Part shown: one piece after another, positions 9,335-18,988 of the stretch
Numbering within the stretch: position 1 is the first letter of the stretch
Layout: the number at the start of each line of letters is the position of its first letter
From: Streptomyces sp. WMMB303
Lineage (GTDB): Bacteria; Actinomycetota; Actinomycetes; Streptomycetales; Streptomycetaceae
Direction of reading: 5' to 3'
DNA length: 64,000 bases
Assembly (NCBI RefSeq): GCF_029351045.1
Contig: NZ_JARKIN010000001.1
Coordinates: 2,070,001-2,134,000, forward strand
The notes under the pieces: generated by a model
Told to the model about the DNA's origin: nothing
What the model saw: only the letters and a program-made list of their open reading frames with translations
Databases searched by the model: none
Program-made: the position numbers and the translations under genes

Positions 9335-11209
9335 CTACTTCTTGGCCTTGGCCTTGGCGTCGCCGCCGGAGTCGTCGCTGGAGAGCGCCGCGATGAACGC
9401 CTCCTGCGGCACCTCCACCCGCCCGACGACCTTCATCCGCTTCTTGCCTTCCTTCTGCTTCTCCAGCAGCTTCCGCTTCCGCGAGATGTCGCCGCCGTAG
9501 CACTTGGCCAGGACGTCCTTGCGGATCGCGCGGATCGTCTCGCGAGCGATGATGCGGGCGCCGACAGCCGCCTGGATGGGTACCTCGAACTGCTGCCGCG
9601 GGATCAGCTCGCGCAGCTTGTTGGCCATCCGGGTGCCGTAGGAGTACGCCTTCTCCTTGTGCACGATCGCGGAGAACGCGTCCACCTTGTCGCCCTGGAG
9701 CAGGATGTCGACCTTGACCAGGTCGGCCGTCTGCTCGCCGGTCGGCTCGTAGTCCAGCGAGGCGTAGCCGCGGGTCTTGGACTTCAACGCGTCGAAGAAG
9801 TCGAAGACGATCTCCGCGAGCGGCAGCGTGTACCGCAGCTCCACCCGGTCCTCGGACAGATAGTCCATGCCCTGCAGGGAGCCGCGCCGCGACTGGCACA
9901 ATTCCATGATCGCGCCGATGAACTCGCTGGGCGCGATGAGCGTCGCCCGCACCACCGGCTCGTGCACCGTGGCGGTCTTCCCGGTGGGGAACTCGCTGGG
10001 GTTGGTCACCACATGCTCGGTGCCGTCCTCCATCTCCACGCGGTAGATCACGTTGGGTGCCGTGGCGATCAGGTCGAGGCCGAACTCCCGCTCCAGCCGC
10101 TCCCGGATCACCTCCAGGTGCAGCAGTCCCAGGAAGCCCACCCGGAAGCCGAAGCCCAACGCCGCTGACGTCTCCGGCTCGTAGGTCAGCGCCGCGTCGT
10201 TGAGCAGCAGCTTGTCCAGGGCGTCGCGCAGCTCGGGGTAGTCGGAGCCGTCCAGCGGGTACAGCCCCGAGAACACCATCGGCTTGGGGTCCTTGTAGCC
10301 GGGAAGCGGCTCCTCGGCGCCCTTGGCCAGCAGCGTGACCGTGTCGCCCACCTTGGACTGGCGGACGTCCTTCACACCGGTGATCAGATAGCCCACCTCG
10401 CCCACGGCCAGTCCGTCGGCGGGCGTCATCTCCGGTGAGTTCGCACCGATCTCCAGCAGCTCGTGGGTGGCCCCGGTGGACATCATCCGGATCCGCTCGC
10501 GCCTGCCGAGCATCCCGTCGACGACCTTGATGTAGGTGACCACACCGCGGTACGCGTCGTAGACCGAGTCGAAGATCATCGCGCGAGCCGGCGCTTCCGC
10601 GTTCCCGGTCGGCGGGGTGACCTGGCGCACGACCTGGTCCAGCAGCTCCTCGACGCCCTCACCGGTCTTGGCCGAGACGCGCAGTACGTCACCCGGCTCG
10701 CAGCCGATGAGGTGCGCCAGCTCGGCGGCGAACTTCTCCGGCTGCGCCGCGGGCAGGTCGATCTTGTTCAGCACGGGGATGATCGTGAGGTCGTGCTCCA
10801 TCGCCAGATAGAGGTTGGCGAGGGTCTGCGCCTCGATCCCCTGCGCGGCGTCCACGAGGAGAATGCACCCCTCGCAGGCCGCGAGCGAGCGGGAGACCTC
10901 GTAGGTGAAGTCCACGTGCCCGGGGGTGTCGATCATGTTCAGGACGTGCGGGGTGGCCGCGTCGTCCGTGGGGGCCCAGGGCATCCGCACGGCCTGGGAC
11001 TTGATCGTGATGCCCCGCTCGCGCTCGATGTCCATACGGTCGAGGTACTGCGCACGCATCTGCCTCTTGTCCACGACGCCGGTGAGCTGGAGCATCCGGT
11101 CGGCAAGCGTGGACTTGCCGTGGTCGATGTGCGCGATGATGCAGAAGTTACGGATCAGCGCCGGGTCGGTACGGCTCGGCTCCGGCGCGTTCGTTGGGGT
11201 CGCGGGCAC
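9335..11209 (-). CDS. lepA: Elongation factor 4 (LepA) GTPase
   Basis: LepA is a ribosome-bound GTPase that back-translocates stalled ribosomes and affects initiation and 30S biogenesis. The 624-residue product has the G1 loop AHIDHGKST (about residues 27-35), DTPGHVDF (G3) and NKIDLP (G4), then domains II, III and V and the LepA-specific C-terminal domain with the conserved [11 protein letters not shown] segment. It ends in a short Lys/Ala tail. I chose the GTG at 11209 (protein beginning [10 protein letters not shown]), where homologues start; the in-frame extension to 11320 crosses the rpsT promoter region. It is divergent from rpsT. Confidence 0.97.
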   Translation of the reverse strand: MPATPTNAPEPSRTDPALIRNFCIIAHIDHGKSTLADRMLQLTGVVDKRQMRAQYLDRMDIERERGITIKSQAVRMPWAPTDDAATPHVLNMIDTPGHVDFTYEVSRSLAACEGCILLVDAAQGIEAQTLANLYLAMEHDLTIIPVLNKIDLPAAQPEKFAAELAHLIGCEPGDVLRVSAKTGEGVEELLDQVVRQVTPPTGNAEAPARAMIFDSVYDAYRGVVTYIKVVDGMLGRRERIRMMSTGATHELLEIGANSPEMTPADGLAVGEVGYLITGVKDVRQSKVGDTVTLLAKGAEEPLPGYKDPKPMVFSGLYPLDGSDYPELRDALDKLLLNDAALTYEPETSAALGFGFRVGFLGLLHLEVIRERLEREFGLDLIATAPNVIYRVEMEDGTEHVVTNPSEFPTGKTATVHEPVVRATLIAPSEFIGAIMELCQSRRGSLQGMDYLSEDRVELRYTLPLAEIVFDFFDALKSKTRGYASLDYEPTGEQTADLVKVDILLQGDKVDAFSAIVHKEKAYSYGTRMANKLRELIPRQQFEVPIQAAVGARIIARETIRAIRKDVLAKCYGGDISRKRKLLEKQKEGKKRMKVVGRVEVPQEAFIAALSSDDSGGDAKAKAKK

Positions 11210-11217
11210 GCAGTGTC

Positions 11218-11259
11218 CTGTCGGTTCTGGCCTGTCGGTTTCGGGCTGTCGGTTCTTGC
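11218..11259. repeat. Three imperfect 14-bp repeats upstream of lepA
   Basis: The motif CTGTCGGTT recurs three times at 14-15 bp spacing (CTGTCGGTTCTGG, CTGTCGGTTTCGG, CTGTCGGTTCTTG) directly in front of the lepA start codon, probably within its 5' leader. The role is unknown. Confidence 0.6.
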
Positions 11260-11464
11260 GGCGAGGTCTCGAACACCTTCGGCGGCCCGGTGCGGGCCCG
11301 TCGAGACGGGTGTGTCGCATCCCATGGTCCCATGCGCGCGGGGCACCGACCGGATTGGGAGGGGTGCTGCCCCGGCTGGTAGCCTGACCGACTGTGCCTT
11401 ATGGCACTGAAGGGTGCCTGCTCGGCACCAGCGTTTGAAAACTCCGAACCGCAAAGGCTCATTC

Positions 11465-11731
11465 GTGGCGAACATCAAGTCCCAGATCAAGCGGATCAAG
11501 ACCAACGAGAAGGCCCGGCAGCGCAACAAGGCCGTGAAGTCCGAGCTGAAGACCGCGATCCGTCGCACCCGCGAGGCCGTCTCCGCCGGTGACGCCGCCA
11601 AGGCGGCCGAGGCGCAGCAGGTCGCCGCCCGGAAGCTCGACAAGGCCGCCAGCAAGGGTGTCCTGCACAAGAACAACGCGGCCAACAAGAAGGCGGCGCT
11701 GGCCAAGCACGTGGCCACCCTCAAGGGCTGA
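11465..11731 (+). CDS. rpsT: 30S ribosomal protein S20
   Basis: S20 binds 16S rRNA early in 30S assembly. The 88-residue, Lys/Arg/Ala-rich helical protein has the family's exact length, with the N-terminal [20 protein letters not shown] segment and the C-terminal [16 protein letters not shown]. The start is the GTG at 11465; the longer frame from 11414 adds residues not present in the family. It is divergent from lepA across a 255-bp intergenic stretch and is followed by a bidirectional terminator. Confidence 0.98.
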   Translation: MANIKSQIKRIKTNEKARQRNKAVKSELKTAIRRTREAVSAGDAAKAAEAQQVAARKLDKAASKGVLHKNNAANKKAALAKHVATLKG

Positions 11732-11769
11732 CCGCCCTCTCGGAGCACTCTGCAGCTCGTCGGTCTTCC

Positions 11770-11808
11770 TGACCACTCGGACTGACCACTCGAACTGATC
11801 GCTCGGAC
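11770..11808. repeat. 13-bp tandem repeat (3 copies) after rpsT
   Basis: TGACCACTCGGAC, TGACCACTCGAAC and TGATCGCTCGGAC follow each other directly 38 bp after the rpsT stop. Two copies differ by one base and the third by two or three. It lies in the rpsT 3' region and has no recognised function. Confidence 0.8.
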
Positions 11809-11920
11809 GACATGTGGCGGGCCCTCTCTCATCCGCCGTACGCCCGAGCAACCGCTTGAGACAGGGCGCCGCACGCGGCCTGCGTTCGCCACGCGGGTGC
11901 GGCGCACCGGACAGACAGCG

Positions 11921-11963
11921 AAGGCCCCGCCCCAGCCCCTCCCCAGGGCTCGGGCGGGGTCTT
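11921..11963. terminator. Bidirectional terminator between rpsT and holA
   Basis: AAGGCCCCGCCC (11921-11932) pairs with GGGCGGGGTCTT (11952-11963). The flanking A and T runs let it act in both directions. It lies in the 361-bp gap between the convergent genes rpsT and holA; apart from this hairpin and the 13-bp repeats I see nothing else there. Confidence 0.75.
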
Positions 11964-12092
11964 CGTCATGCCGTCGGCGCCGTCCTCCGGCGGTGGAGCG
12001 GCGCATACCGGAGGGACCGGCGGGCGGACCGGCCGGCCCACGAGGCCGGGGGCTGCGAACCGAAGCTCTCGGAACGGCGACGGCGGGTGCGG

Positions 12093-13082
12093 TCAGCGGG
12101 AGCGAGCAGCGCTCGCGATGGTGACGACGGCCTTCTCCAGCGCGTACTCCGGATCCATCCCGCCGCCTTTGACGGCCGCATCAGCGGCGGCGACGGCCCG
12201 CAGCGCGGCCGCCACCCCGTCCGGCGTCCAGCCGCGCGTCTGCTGACGCACCCGGTCGATCTTCCACGGGGGCATCCCCAGCTCTCGCGCGAGATCGCCC
12301 GGCCGCGCCCCCCGCGGGGCCCCGGCCAGCTTGCCGATGGCCCGCACCCCCTGCGCCAGCGCGCTGGTGATCAGCACCGGTGCCACCCCCGTGGAGACCG
12401 CCCAGCGCAACGTCTCCAGTGCCTCGGCGGCCTTACCCTCGACCGCCCGGTCGGCGACGGTGAAGCTGGACGCCTCGGCCCGGCCGGTGTAATAACGGCC
12501 CACCACGGCCTCGTCGACGGTGCCCTCGACATCGGCGGTCAGCTGCCGGCAGGCCGAGGCCAGCTCGCGCAGATCGCTGCCGATGGCGTCCACCAGCGCC
12601 TGGCACGCCTCGGACGTCGCCGACCGCCCCAGGGCCCGGAACTCGCCCCGGACGAACGCGAGCCGGTCCGCAGGCTTGGTCATCTTCGGGCACTCGACCT
12701 CGCGCGCACCCACCTTCCGCGCCGCGTCCAGCAGCCCCTTGCCCTTGGCACCCCCCGGGTGCACCAGCACCAGGGTGATCTCCTCCACCGGCGCCGTCAG
12801 ATACGCCTTCACGTCCTTGACCGTCTCCGCCGCGAGATCCTGCGCAGCGCGCACCACGACGACCTTCCGCTCGGCGAAGAGCGAAGGACTGGTCAGCTCG
12901 GCCAGCGTGCCGGGCTGGAGTTCGCCGGGCGCCAGGTCCCGCACGTCCGTGTCGGCGTCCGCGGCGCGTGCGGCATCGATCACCGCCCGCACGGCACGCT
13001 CGATGAGCAGCTCTTCCTGCCCCACCGCCAGGGTCACGGGAGCGAGCGGATCGTCCGAGGTCTTCTTGCGCGTACCAGCCAT
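12093..13082 (-). CDS. holA: DNA polymerase III subunit delta
   Basis: HolA is the clamp-loader subunit that opens the beta sliding clamp. The 329-residue product has the usual length, begins PLAPVTLAVGQEELLIERAV, contains the family TLAELTSPSLFAERKVVVVR stretch (about residues 57-76), and ends with the C-terminal helical collar domain. I chose the ATG at 13082 (MAGTRKK); an ATG four codons upstream (13094) is possible. There is no stop codon in this frame all the way back to the comEC start at 16352. A fused 1,419-residue reading is therefore formally open, but the region between is antisense to another gene and has no domain. Confidence 0.95.
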   Translation of the reverse strand: MAGTRKKTSDDPLAPVTLAVGQEELLIERAVRAVIDAARAADADTDVRDLAPGELQPGTLAELTSPSLFAERKVVVVRAAQDLAAETVKDVKAYLTAPVEEITLVLVHPGGAKGKGLLDAARKVGAREVECPKMTKPADRLAFVRGEFRALGRSATSEACQALVDAIGSDLRELASACRQLTADVEGTVDEAVVGRYYTGRAEASSFTVADRAVEGKAAEALETLRWAVSTGVAPVLITSALAQGVRAIGKLAGAPRGARPGDLARELGMPPWKIDRVRQQTRGWTPDGVAAALRAVAAADAAVKGGGMDPEYALEKAVVTIASAARSR

Positions 13083-13288
13083 CGCGAACAGCATCCCACG
13101 CCGCACCGACACGACGGGCCCCGAAGAGCCCCCGCCGGCCCACTCCCCCGACCCGGTGCGCACGCCTCCGGGACTCCGGCGGGCCGGGAACCGTCGGAGC
13201 GCGGAGGGGCGGCGGGGCCTGGCCCGCGGTCGGCTGCCGCCGGGCGGGGCCGGATACGGACCCGGGGCGCGGTTGAGAGAATGCCCCG

Positions 13289-13534
13289 GTGAACGACGTA
13301 CGGCATGTGCTGGTGCTGCCCGACCGGGAGGCGGCCGAGGAGGTCGCCGCGACGCTGGAGGAGCGCCTCGGACTCGCCGAGGAGCCCGAACTCGTCCGTG
13401 ACGCCCTCGCCGGAGAGGACGACGCCGAGGACGCCCAGTGGCTGGTGGTGCTCGAAGATCCGCCCGCCGCCTGCGACCCCGCCCTGCTGGAGGCGGTCGC
13501 CGCAGCGCACGAGGGCTGGTTGGAGCGCGACTGA
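13289..13534 (+). CDS. Small acidic conserved hypothetical protein
   Basis: An 81-residue, strongly acidic protein (GTG start at 13289) with no signal peptide, membrane segment or known domain. The pattern is two alpha/beta-like halves: VRHVLVLPDREAAEEVAATL, then an Asp/Glu-rich stretch and WLVVLEDPP. The codon bias (G/C in third positions) follows this frame, which supports real coding. It is the only rightward gene between comEC and holA, and it lies antisense to the stop-less extension of the comEC frame. A small gene at this place is usual in Streptomyces from memory. The function is unknown. Confidence 0.7.
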   Translation: MNDVRHVLVLPDREAAEEVAATLEERLGLAEEPELVRDALAGEDDAEDAQWLVVLEDPPAACDPALLEAVAAAHEGWLERD

Positions 13535-16352
13535 CCTGCCCGCCGGGGGCCGGGCCCGCAGCAGGCCCCGTGGGGGCATCGGCGGCGCCGGGAGTGCCGC
13601 GCCGGGTCACCACGGCGGGGGTGCCGTCCGGGCGCCGGGTCAGCGCCAGCGCCCCGTGCCGGTCCGTCCGCGCCACGAGAGCGCCCGCCGCGGCCAGCGC
13701 GTCCAGCGTCTCGGGCGCGGGGTGCCCGTACGGGTTCTCCCGGCCCGCCGAGACCAGCGCCACCCGGGGCCGGAGCCGCCGCAGCAGCGCAGGGGCCTGG
13801 AAGCGCGAACCGTGGTGCGCGACCTTCAGCACGTCCACCCGCGGCAGGTCGGGCCGGGCGGCCAGCAGCGCCTGCTGCGCCTCGGGTTCGAGGTCGCCGG
13901 GGAGGAAGAGGCGGAGGCCCGCGGTGCGGACGAGCAGGGTGACGCTGGCGTCGTTGGCTCCGTCGCCGTCGGATCCGCCCCCGCTTCCGGCAGCACGGTC
14001 CTCCGCGGGGCCCGGCGGGGGCCACAGCACCTCCCACCGCAGGTCTCCGGCACGCTGCCGCTCGCCCGCATGCGAGAGGTGTACCGGCACTCCCGCTGCG
14101 CGGGCCGTGCCTCTCACGAACGCCGCCTGGCCGGGCGGCTCCGCCAGCGCCGTCGTGCGGATCTCCCCGACGCTCCGCCCGCGCAGCACCCCGGGGAGCC
14201 CGGCCACATGGTCGGCGTGGAAGTGGGTCAGGACGACCAGCGGAACGCTGCGCACCCCGAGATCACGCAAGCACCGGTCGACAGCGTCGGGTTCGGGTCC
14301 CGCGTCCACCACGACCGCCCCACCCGCACCGCCCCGCTCCCCGTCCAGCGCGAGCACCAGCGCGTCCCCCTGCCCGACGTCGCAGGCCACCACTCGCCAG
14401 CCCGTCGGAGGCCACCCGGTGAACGGCCGCACCAGCGGAACCGGGCGCAGCACGGCCACCAGCACGCCCAGCGCGCAGGCGGCCCCCAGCCAGGGGCGGC
14501 ACGCGGCGAACCCGCGCAGCACCGCCAGTGCCCCGGCCAGCAGGGCCGCCAGCCCCAGCGCGCCCGTCCAGCCGCCCGGCCAGCCGATCTCCGCGCCCGG
14601 CAGACCGGCGCCCGTGCGCGCGACACCGGCGACGGCCCGCACCGGCCATCCCGCCAGCCAGGCGAGCCCTTCCGCCGCGGGCATCGCCACCGGGGCCGCC
14701 GCGAGCGCGGCGAATCCCAGCACGGTGGCCGGTGCGACCGCGAACTCCGCCAGCAGGTTGCAGGGCACCGCGAGCAGGCTCACATGCGCCGCCAGCACCA
14801 CCACCACGGGCGCACAGGCGGCCTGCGCCGCGGCAGCGGCCGCCAGTGCCTCCGCCGCCCGGCCGGGCCAGCCGCGCCGCCGCAGCGCTTCCGACCAGCG
14901 CGGTGCCACCGTCAGCAGGGACGCCGTGGCCAGCACGGAGAGCAGGAACCCGAAGTCGCGTGCCAGCCACGGGTCGTAGCACACCAGCAGCAGCACGGCC
15001 GCTGCCAGCGCGGGCAGCAGCGAGCGCCGCCGCCCGGTGCCGATGGCCCAGACCGTGATCAGCCCGCAGGCCGCCGCCCGCAGCACGCTCGGGTCCGGTC
15101 TGCACACCACGACGAAACCCAGCGTCAGCAGCGCGGCCGCCACGGCGGTGGCCCGCAGCGGAAGGCCGAGCCGGGGCGCGAGGCCCCGTCGCTCCGCCCG
15201 ATGGGCGAGACCGGGCGGACCGATGAGAAGAGTCAGCATGATCGCGAGATTGCTTCCGCTCACCGCGAGCAGGTGCGTCATGTCGACCGCCCGGAAGGCG
15301 TCCGCCAGCTCCCGGTTCAGCCGGGAGGTGTCTCCGACCACCAGCCCGGGCAGCAGCCCCCGCGCGTCCGCTTCCAGCCCGTCGCTCGCCTCCCGGAGTC
15401 CGGCGCGCAGCTCGCCCGCTGCCCGTTGGACCGCGGTGGGCCCCGCCACGATCCGCGGCGGACCGGAGGGCACCCGCAGCACCGCCGCGATGTCCTGACC
15501 GCCCCGGCCGCCCGGCGCGGGGGGCATCAGATCGGCCTCGACTCGCAGCCGGGTGGAGGGGAGCAGCCGCAGCCACGCGCCGCGCGCCGCGCTGTCCGCG
15601 TCCCGGGCGCCTGCGGCCCCGGACCGCTTCCGGTCGGCCCGGCCGCCGGCCCGCTCGGGGCTGACCAGCAGCAGCACCGGCGTCCGCAGGCGGGTCCGGC
15701 TGCCGGACGCGCCCACCAGCGCGACCGCGTCGGCGCGGACCACCACTCTCCCGGCGAGCTGCCGCGCACCGAGCGTCCTGGGCCGCGTGGGGTGCGGGTC
15801 CTCGGTGACGGTGACTTCGACCGTCGCCCGCGCGTGGTCGGCGGCGAGCCCGGGTAAGGGGCCCCGGTGCAGATCGGCCGCGTGCAGAGCCGCCGTTCCG
15901 CCCGCCGCCGCGGCGCACAGCAGGGCCACGGCAGCGCTCACGGAAAGCGCCGGGCCCGCCGAATCCTTCCGTCCGGGGGAGTGTCCGGCAGCGTTCCGCG
16001 CCCTGCGCGGCCCGCACTCGCCGGAGCCGCGCGACCCGGTGCGCGACGGGGCCGCGGGGCCACGACGCCGGAGGGCTCCGGCCAGCAGGGCCAGCCCGGC
16101 GACAGCGCAGAGGACGACGCCGAGTACCGCCTGCCCGGCCGGGGCGCCCAGAGCCAGGGCAGCGGCCGCCCACGCCGCGCCGGCCGGCAGCACCAGTCGC
16201 AGGTCCGGGGGCTCCTCCCGGTCCCGCACCGGCCGACCGGCAGCCGGACGATCCGGCGCGGGTGCCTCGTCGGCGGCGCTGCGGGGTCCGGGCCGCGGGG
16301 CACCGGGTGGCGGACCGCCCGGGGATCCGGCGCGCGTACTGCGACGGCTCAC
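13535..16352 (-). CDS. comEC: ComEC/Rec2 family DNA-uptake channel
   Basis: ComEC forms the membrane channel for single-stranded DNA uptake in competent bacteria; its role in streptomycetes is unknown. About 150 hydrophobic residues with several membrane helices are followed by the Competence domain (HLLAVSGSNLAIML near residue 350), more helices, and a C-terminal metallo-beta-lactamase domain with HFHADH (about 710) and VAHHGSR (about 840). The start is the GTG at 16352, overlapping the comEA stop by four bases. The Leu codon at 15855-15857 is TTA. The 3' boundary given is arbitrary: recognisable homology ends near 13600, but the frame has no stop until the end of holA at 12093. Confidence 0.85.
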
Positions 16353-18019
16353 GGCGTCACCTGCGGCTGGAGGTCCGCGAACCGCTTCTCCCCGATGCCG
16401 TTGACCTCCTTGAGCTGATCGACCGAGCGGAACCCGCCGTGCTGCGTGCGGTAGTCCACGATGTGCTGTGCCAGGACCGGCCCGACTCCCGGCAACGTCT
16501 CCAACTGCTCCCGGGTGGCCGAGTTGAGGCTGACCTTGCCGGCCGAGGGGCCGCCCGCGCTTCCGGCTCCCGGGGCACCGCCGCCCGGGACGGCGCCCCC
16601 GGCGGTCCGGGACCGGCCCGGCTCGCCCACGACGATCTGCTCACCGTCGACCAGCAGCCGGGCCTGGTTCAGACCCTCGGTCTCCGCCCCTTTGCGGAGC
16701 CCCCCGGCGGCTTCGATCGCGTCGGCCACGCGCGAGCCGGCGGGCAGTCGCTGCAGCCCGGGCTCGCGCACCTTCCCGGACACGTCGACCACCAGCCGCT
16801 GTCCGCTCGGGGCCGCACCGTCGGCGACCGGAGCCGTCGAGGACTCGGCGCTCTTCCCGGGATGTGCGGAGGCCCCACCGGGCGCGAACGGGCCGGACAC
16901 GCCGGGAACGGGGACGCTCTGCGGCCGGCCTGTCCAGAAGTGGTGGACCGCGAAGCCGAGTCCGACGAGCAGCACCAGACAGAGCGCGACCAGCGTCTTG
17001 GGCTCCATACCGCAGCGCACCCGCAGCCAGACCGGCATCCGGTCGGCCAGCGCGAGACCCCAGCGTTCCCGCGCGGGCAGGGCCGCAGCGGGGTCCGGGA
17101 CCGGGTCGGGAGGCGGGGCCGGGCCCGAGGACGTGACCGGGGCCGGGGGCGGGGCCGGCGGATCCGCCACCGGCAGGTCCCGCCGCTCGGTGCGGGGGTT
17201 GCCGCGGCGCCCGACGCGCTCGCCCGGTGCGGATCCGGGCTGCGGCGCCGGCGGACTCTGCGGACCGGCCGGGCCTCTCGGCGCTTCGCGTCGGTGCCTG
17301 CGCTCCTTGCTGCGCCGCACGGCCGACCGCGCAACTGCGACGGCCTCGACCCGCGGCATGAGGGTGATGTCCGGTTCGCGGCTGCGTGGCTTGCGCGTGG
17401 CCTCTTCGGTGATGCACGCGTCGCTCGTGGCCGGTTCGCTGGCGGGTCCGCGGCGGTCCGGGAGAGCGGCGCCGGGATGGTCGGCGGGGTGCCACCCGCT
17501 CGGCGGCCGGCCCCGGGGGTGGGGGCCGGGCGTGGAGCCGGTGGGAGGCTGCTCGGTCAGCAGCGCCCGGGCGCGGGCCGCCGCGCGGGGCCCGGTGGCC
17601 GGTGGGAGTACCCCGCGCCGCGGCAGCCGGTGCGTGCCCCGTCGAGTCGGGCGGGTGCCGGGAGCAGCCCTGGGTCCCCGGGGCGGTCGGCGCCGCGACG
17701 GGCGGCGCGGGCGACCGTCCGCGCCCCGGGGCTCGGCAGCGGCGCCCGCCGCGTACGGCTCCCGCGGCGCGTCCCGTCCACCGACCTGCTCCTCTTCTCC
17801 GGGTGGTCCGGCCTTGGGCCGCCCGTCGGGGGACGCGCCCTCCCGCTCCCCGCGGGGTCCGCCGTCGCCTCCACCGTCCGGGCGTTCACCGCCCCGCGCT
17901 GCGCGGCGGCTCCAGGCGCTTCCGCCCTCCCCCGGCGTTGCCCATGACGTCTCCCACGGCTCCTGCGGCCCCGCTCGACGGGTCCGGGTGGCGGCTGCTC
18001 CCGCTGCTCGTTCGCTCAT
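16349..18019 (-). CDS. comEA: ComEA-like DNA-binding protein (SLBB + helix-hairpin-helix)
   Basis: ComEA captures DNA outside the membrane and feeds it to ComEC. This 556-residue version has a long basic, Pro/Arg-rich cytoplasmic N-terminus (about 340 residues), one membrane helix (LVALCLVLLVGLGFAVHHF), an SLBB domain (LVVDVSGKVREPGLQRLPAG, about 400-460) and a C-terminal helix-hairpin-helix pair (LNSATREQLETLPGVGPVLA). The N-terminal extension is far longer than in Bacillus ComEA and is low-complexity. The ATG at 18019 follows a purine-rich GGTGGG; a GTG two codons upstream (18025) is an alternative. It overlaps comEC by 4 bp (GTGA), which suggests translational coupling. Confidence 0.88.
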   Translation of the reverse strand: MSERAAGAAATRTRRAGPQEPWETSWATPGEGGSAWSRRAARGGERPDGGGDGGPRGEREGASPDGRPKAGPPGEEEQVGGRDAPREPYAAGAAAEPRGADGRPRRPSRRRPPRGPRAAPGTRPTRRGTHRLPRRGVLPPATGPRAAARARALLTEQPPTGSTPGPHPRGRPPSGWHPADHPGAALPDRRGPASEPATSDACITEEATRKPRSREPDITLMPRVEAVAVARSAVRRSKERRHRREAPRGPAGPQSPPAPQPGSAPGERVGRRGNPRTERRDLPVADPPAPPPAPVTSSGPAPPPDPVPDPAAALPARERWGLALADRMPVWLRVRCGMEPKTLVALCLVLLVGLGFAVHHFWTGRPQSVPVPGVSGPFAPGGASAHPGKSAESSTAPVADGAAPSGQRLVVDVSGKVREPGLQRLPAGSRVADAIEAAGGLRKGAETEGLNQARLLVDGEQIVVGEPGRSRTAGGAVPGGGAPGAGSAGGPSAGKVSLNSATREQLETLPGVGPVLAQHIVDYRTQHGGFRSVDQLKEVNGIGEKRFADLQPQVTP

Positions 18020-18107
18020 GCCCACCGACGGTAGGGAGCCTCCGCAGCATCCGGTGATCTTGCTCGGTTCCGGTGGAGAACCCGCGAGTTGTGGATATCC
18101 CGCTCAC

Positions 18108-18953
18108 TCACCTGAGGGAAAGCACGGCTCCCAGCAGCCCCGGACCCGTGTGGGCGCCGATGACCGCGCCGACCTCGCTCACATGCAGCTCACGCAGACC
18201 GGGCACCCGGGCCCGGAAGCGCTCGGCGAGCTGCTCGGCGCGCTCGGCGGCGGCGAGATGGTGCACGGCGATGTCCACCCGCGCGTCCCCGGCGCGCTCC
18301 ACGACGATCTCCTCCAGCCGCGCGATGGCCTTGGAGGCGGTCCGCACCTTCTCCAGCATCCCGATCCGGCCGTCCGCGACCTCCAGCAGCGGCTTGACGG
18401 CGAGCGCGGAACCGAGCAGCGCCTGGGCCGCGCCGATCCGGCCGCCTCTGCGCAGGTAGTCCAGGGTGTCGACGTAGAAGACCGCCGAGATGCCCTCGGC
18501 ACGCTTCTCGGCGGCTGCCACCGCCTCGTCCAGCGAGGCGCCGGCCTCGGCCGCCTCCGCTGCGGCCAGCGCGCAGAACCCCAGCGCCATGGCCACGACT
18601 CCGGTGTCGACCACCCGCACCGGAACCGGTGACTGCGCGGCGGCCAGCACCGCGGCGTCATGGGTTCCCGAGAACTCGGCGGACAGGTGCAGCGACACGA
18701 TGCCCGCGGCGCCGGCCTCGGCGGCGGCCCGGTAGGTGCGGGCGAACATCTCGGGGCTGGGCCGCGAGGTGGTGACCGGGCGCCGCTCGCGCAGCGCGGT
18801 GGCCAGTGACCGCGCGGAGATCTCCGTCCCCTCCTCCAGGGCCCGGTCGCCGAGGACGACGGTCAGCGGCACGGCTTCGATCCCGTGCCTGCTCAGCGCC
18901 TCCGGCGGCAGGTAGGCGGTGGAATCCGTGACGATCGCGAGGGGGCCGTGCAT
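18108..18953 (-). CDS. DegV family fatty-acid-binding protein
   Basis: A 281-residue DegV/FakB-like protein. These bind a single fatty acid and, in Firmicutes, present it to the kinase FakA. The family features are the N-terminal VTDSTAYLPPE (residues 8-18), the TSRPSP loop (about 62) that holds the carboxylate, a central LSAEFSGTHDAA (about 88-99) and the DTLDYLRRGGRIG signature (about 160). No fakA-like gene is next to it. The start at 18953 (MHGPLAIV) fits the family. It lies 88 bp upstream of comEA on the same strand and could be transcribed with it. Confidence 0.9.
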   Translation of the reverse strand: MHGPLAIVTDSTAYLPPEALSRHGIEAVPLTVVLGDRALEEGTEISARSLATALRERRPVTTSRPSPEMFARTYRAAAEAGAAGIVSLHLSAEFSGTHDAAVLAAAQSPVPVRVVDTGVVAMALGFCALAAAEAAEAGASLDEAVAAAEKRAEGISAVFYVDTLDYLRRGGRIGAAQALLGSALAVKPLLEVADGRIGMLEKVRTASKAIARLEEIVVERAGDARVDIAVHHLAAAERAEQLAERFRARVPGLRELHVSEVGAVIGAHTGPGLLGAVLSLR

Positions 18954-18988
18954 GGAACGGAGGGTATCGGGCGGGCGAACGGAACGCC

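Noticed and set aside
12093..16352. A single 1,419-residue ComEC-HolA fusion gene
   Set aside because: HolA has its own ATG at the conserved N-terminus, the joining stretch is antisense to a plausible small gene and has no domain. The open frame is reported as a finding instead.
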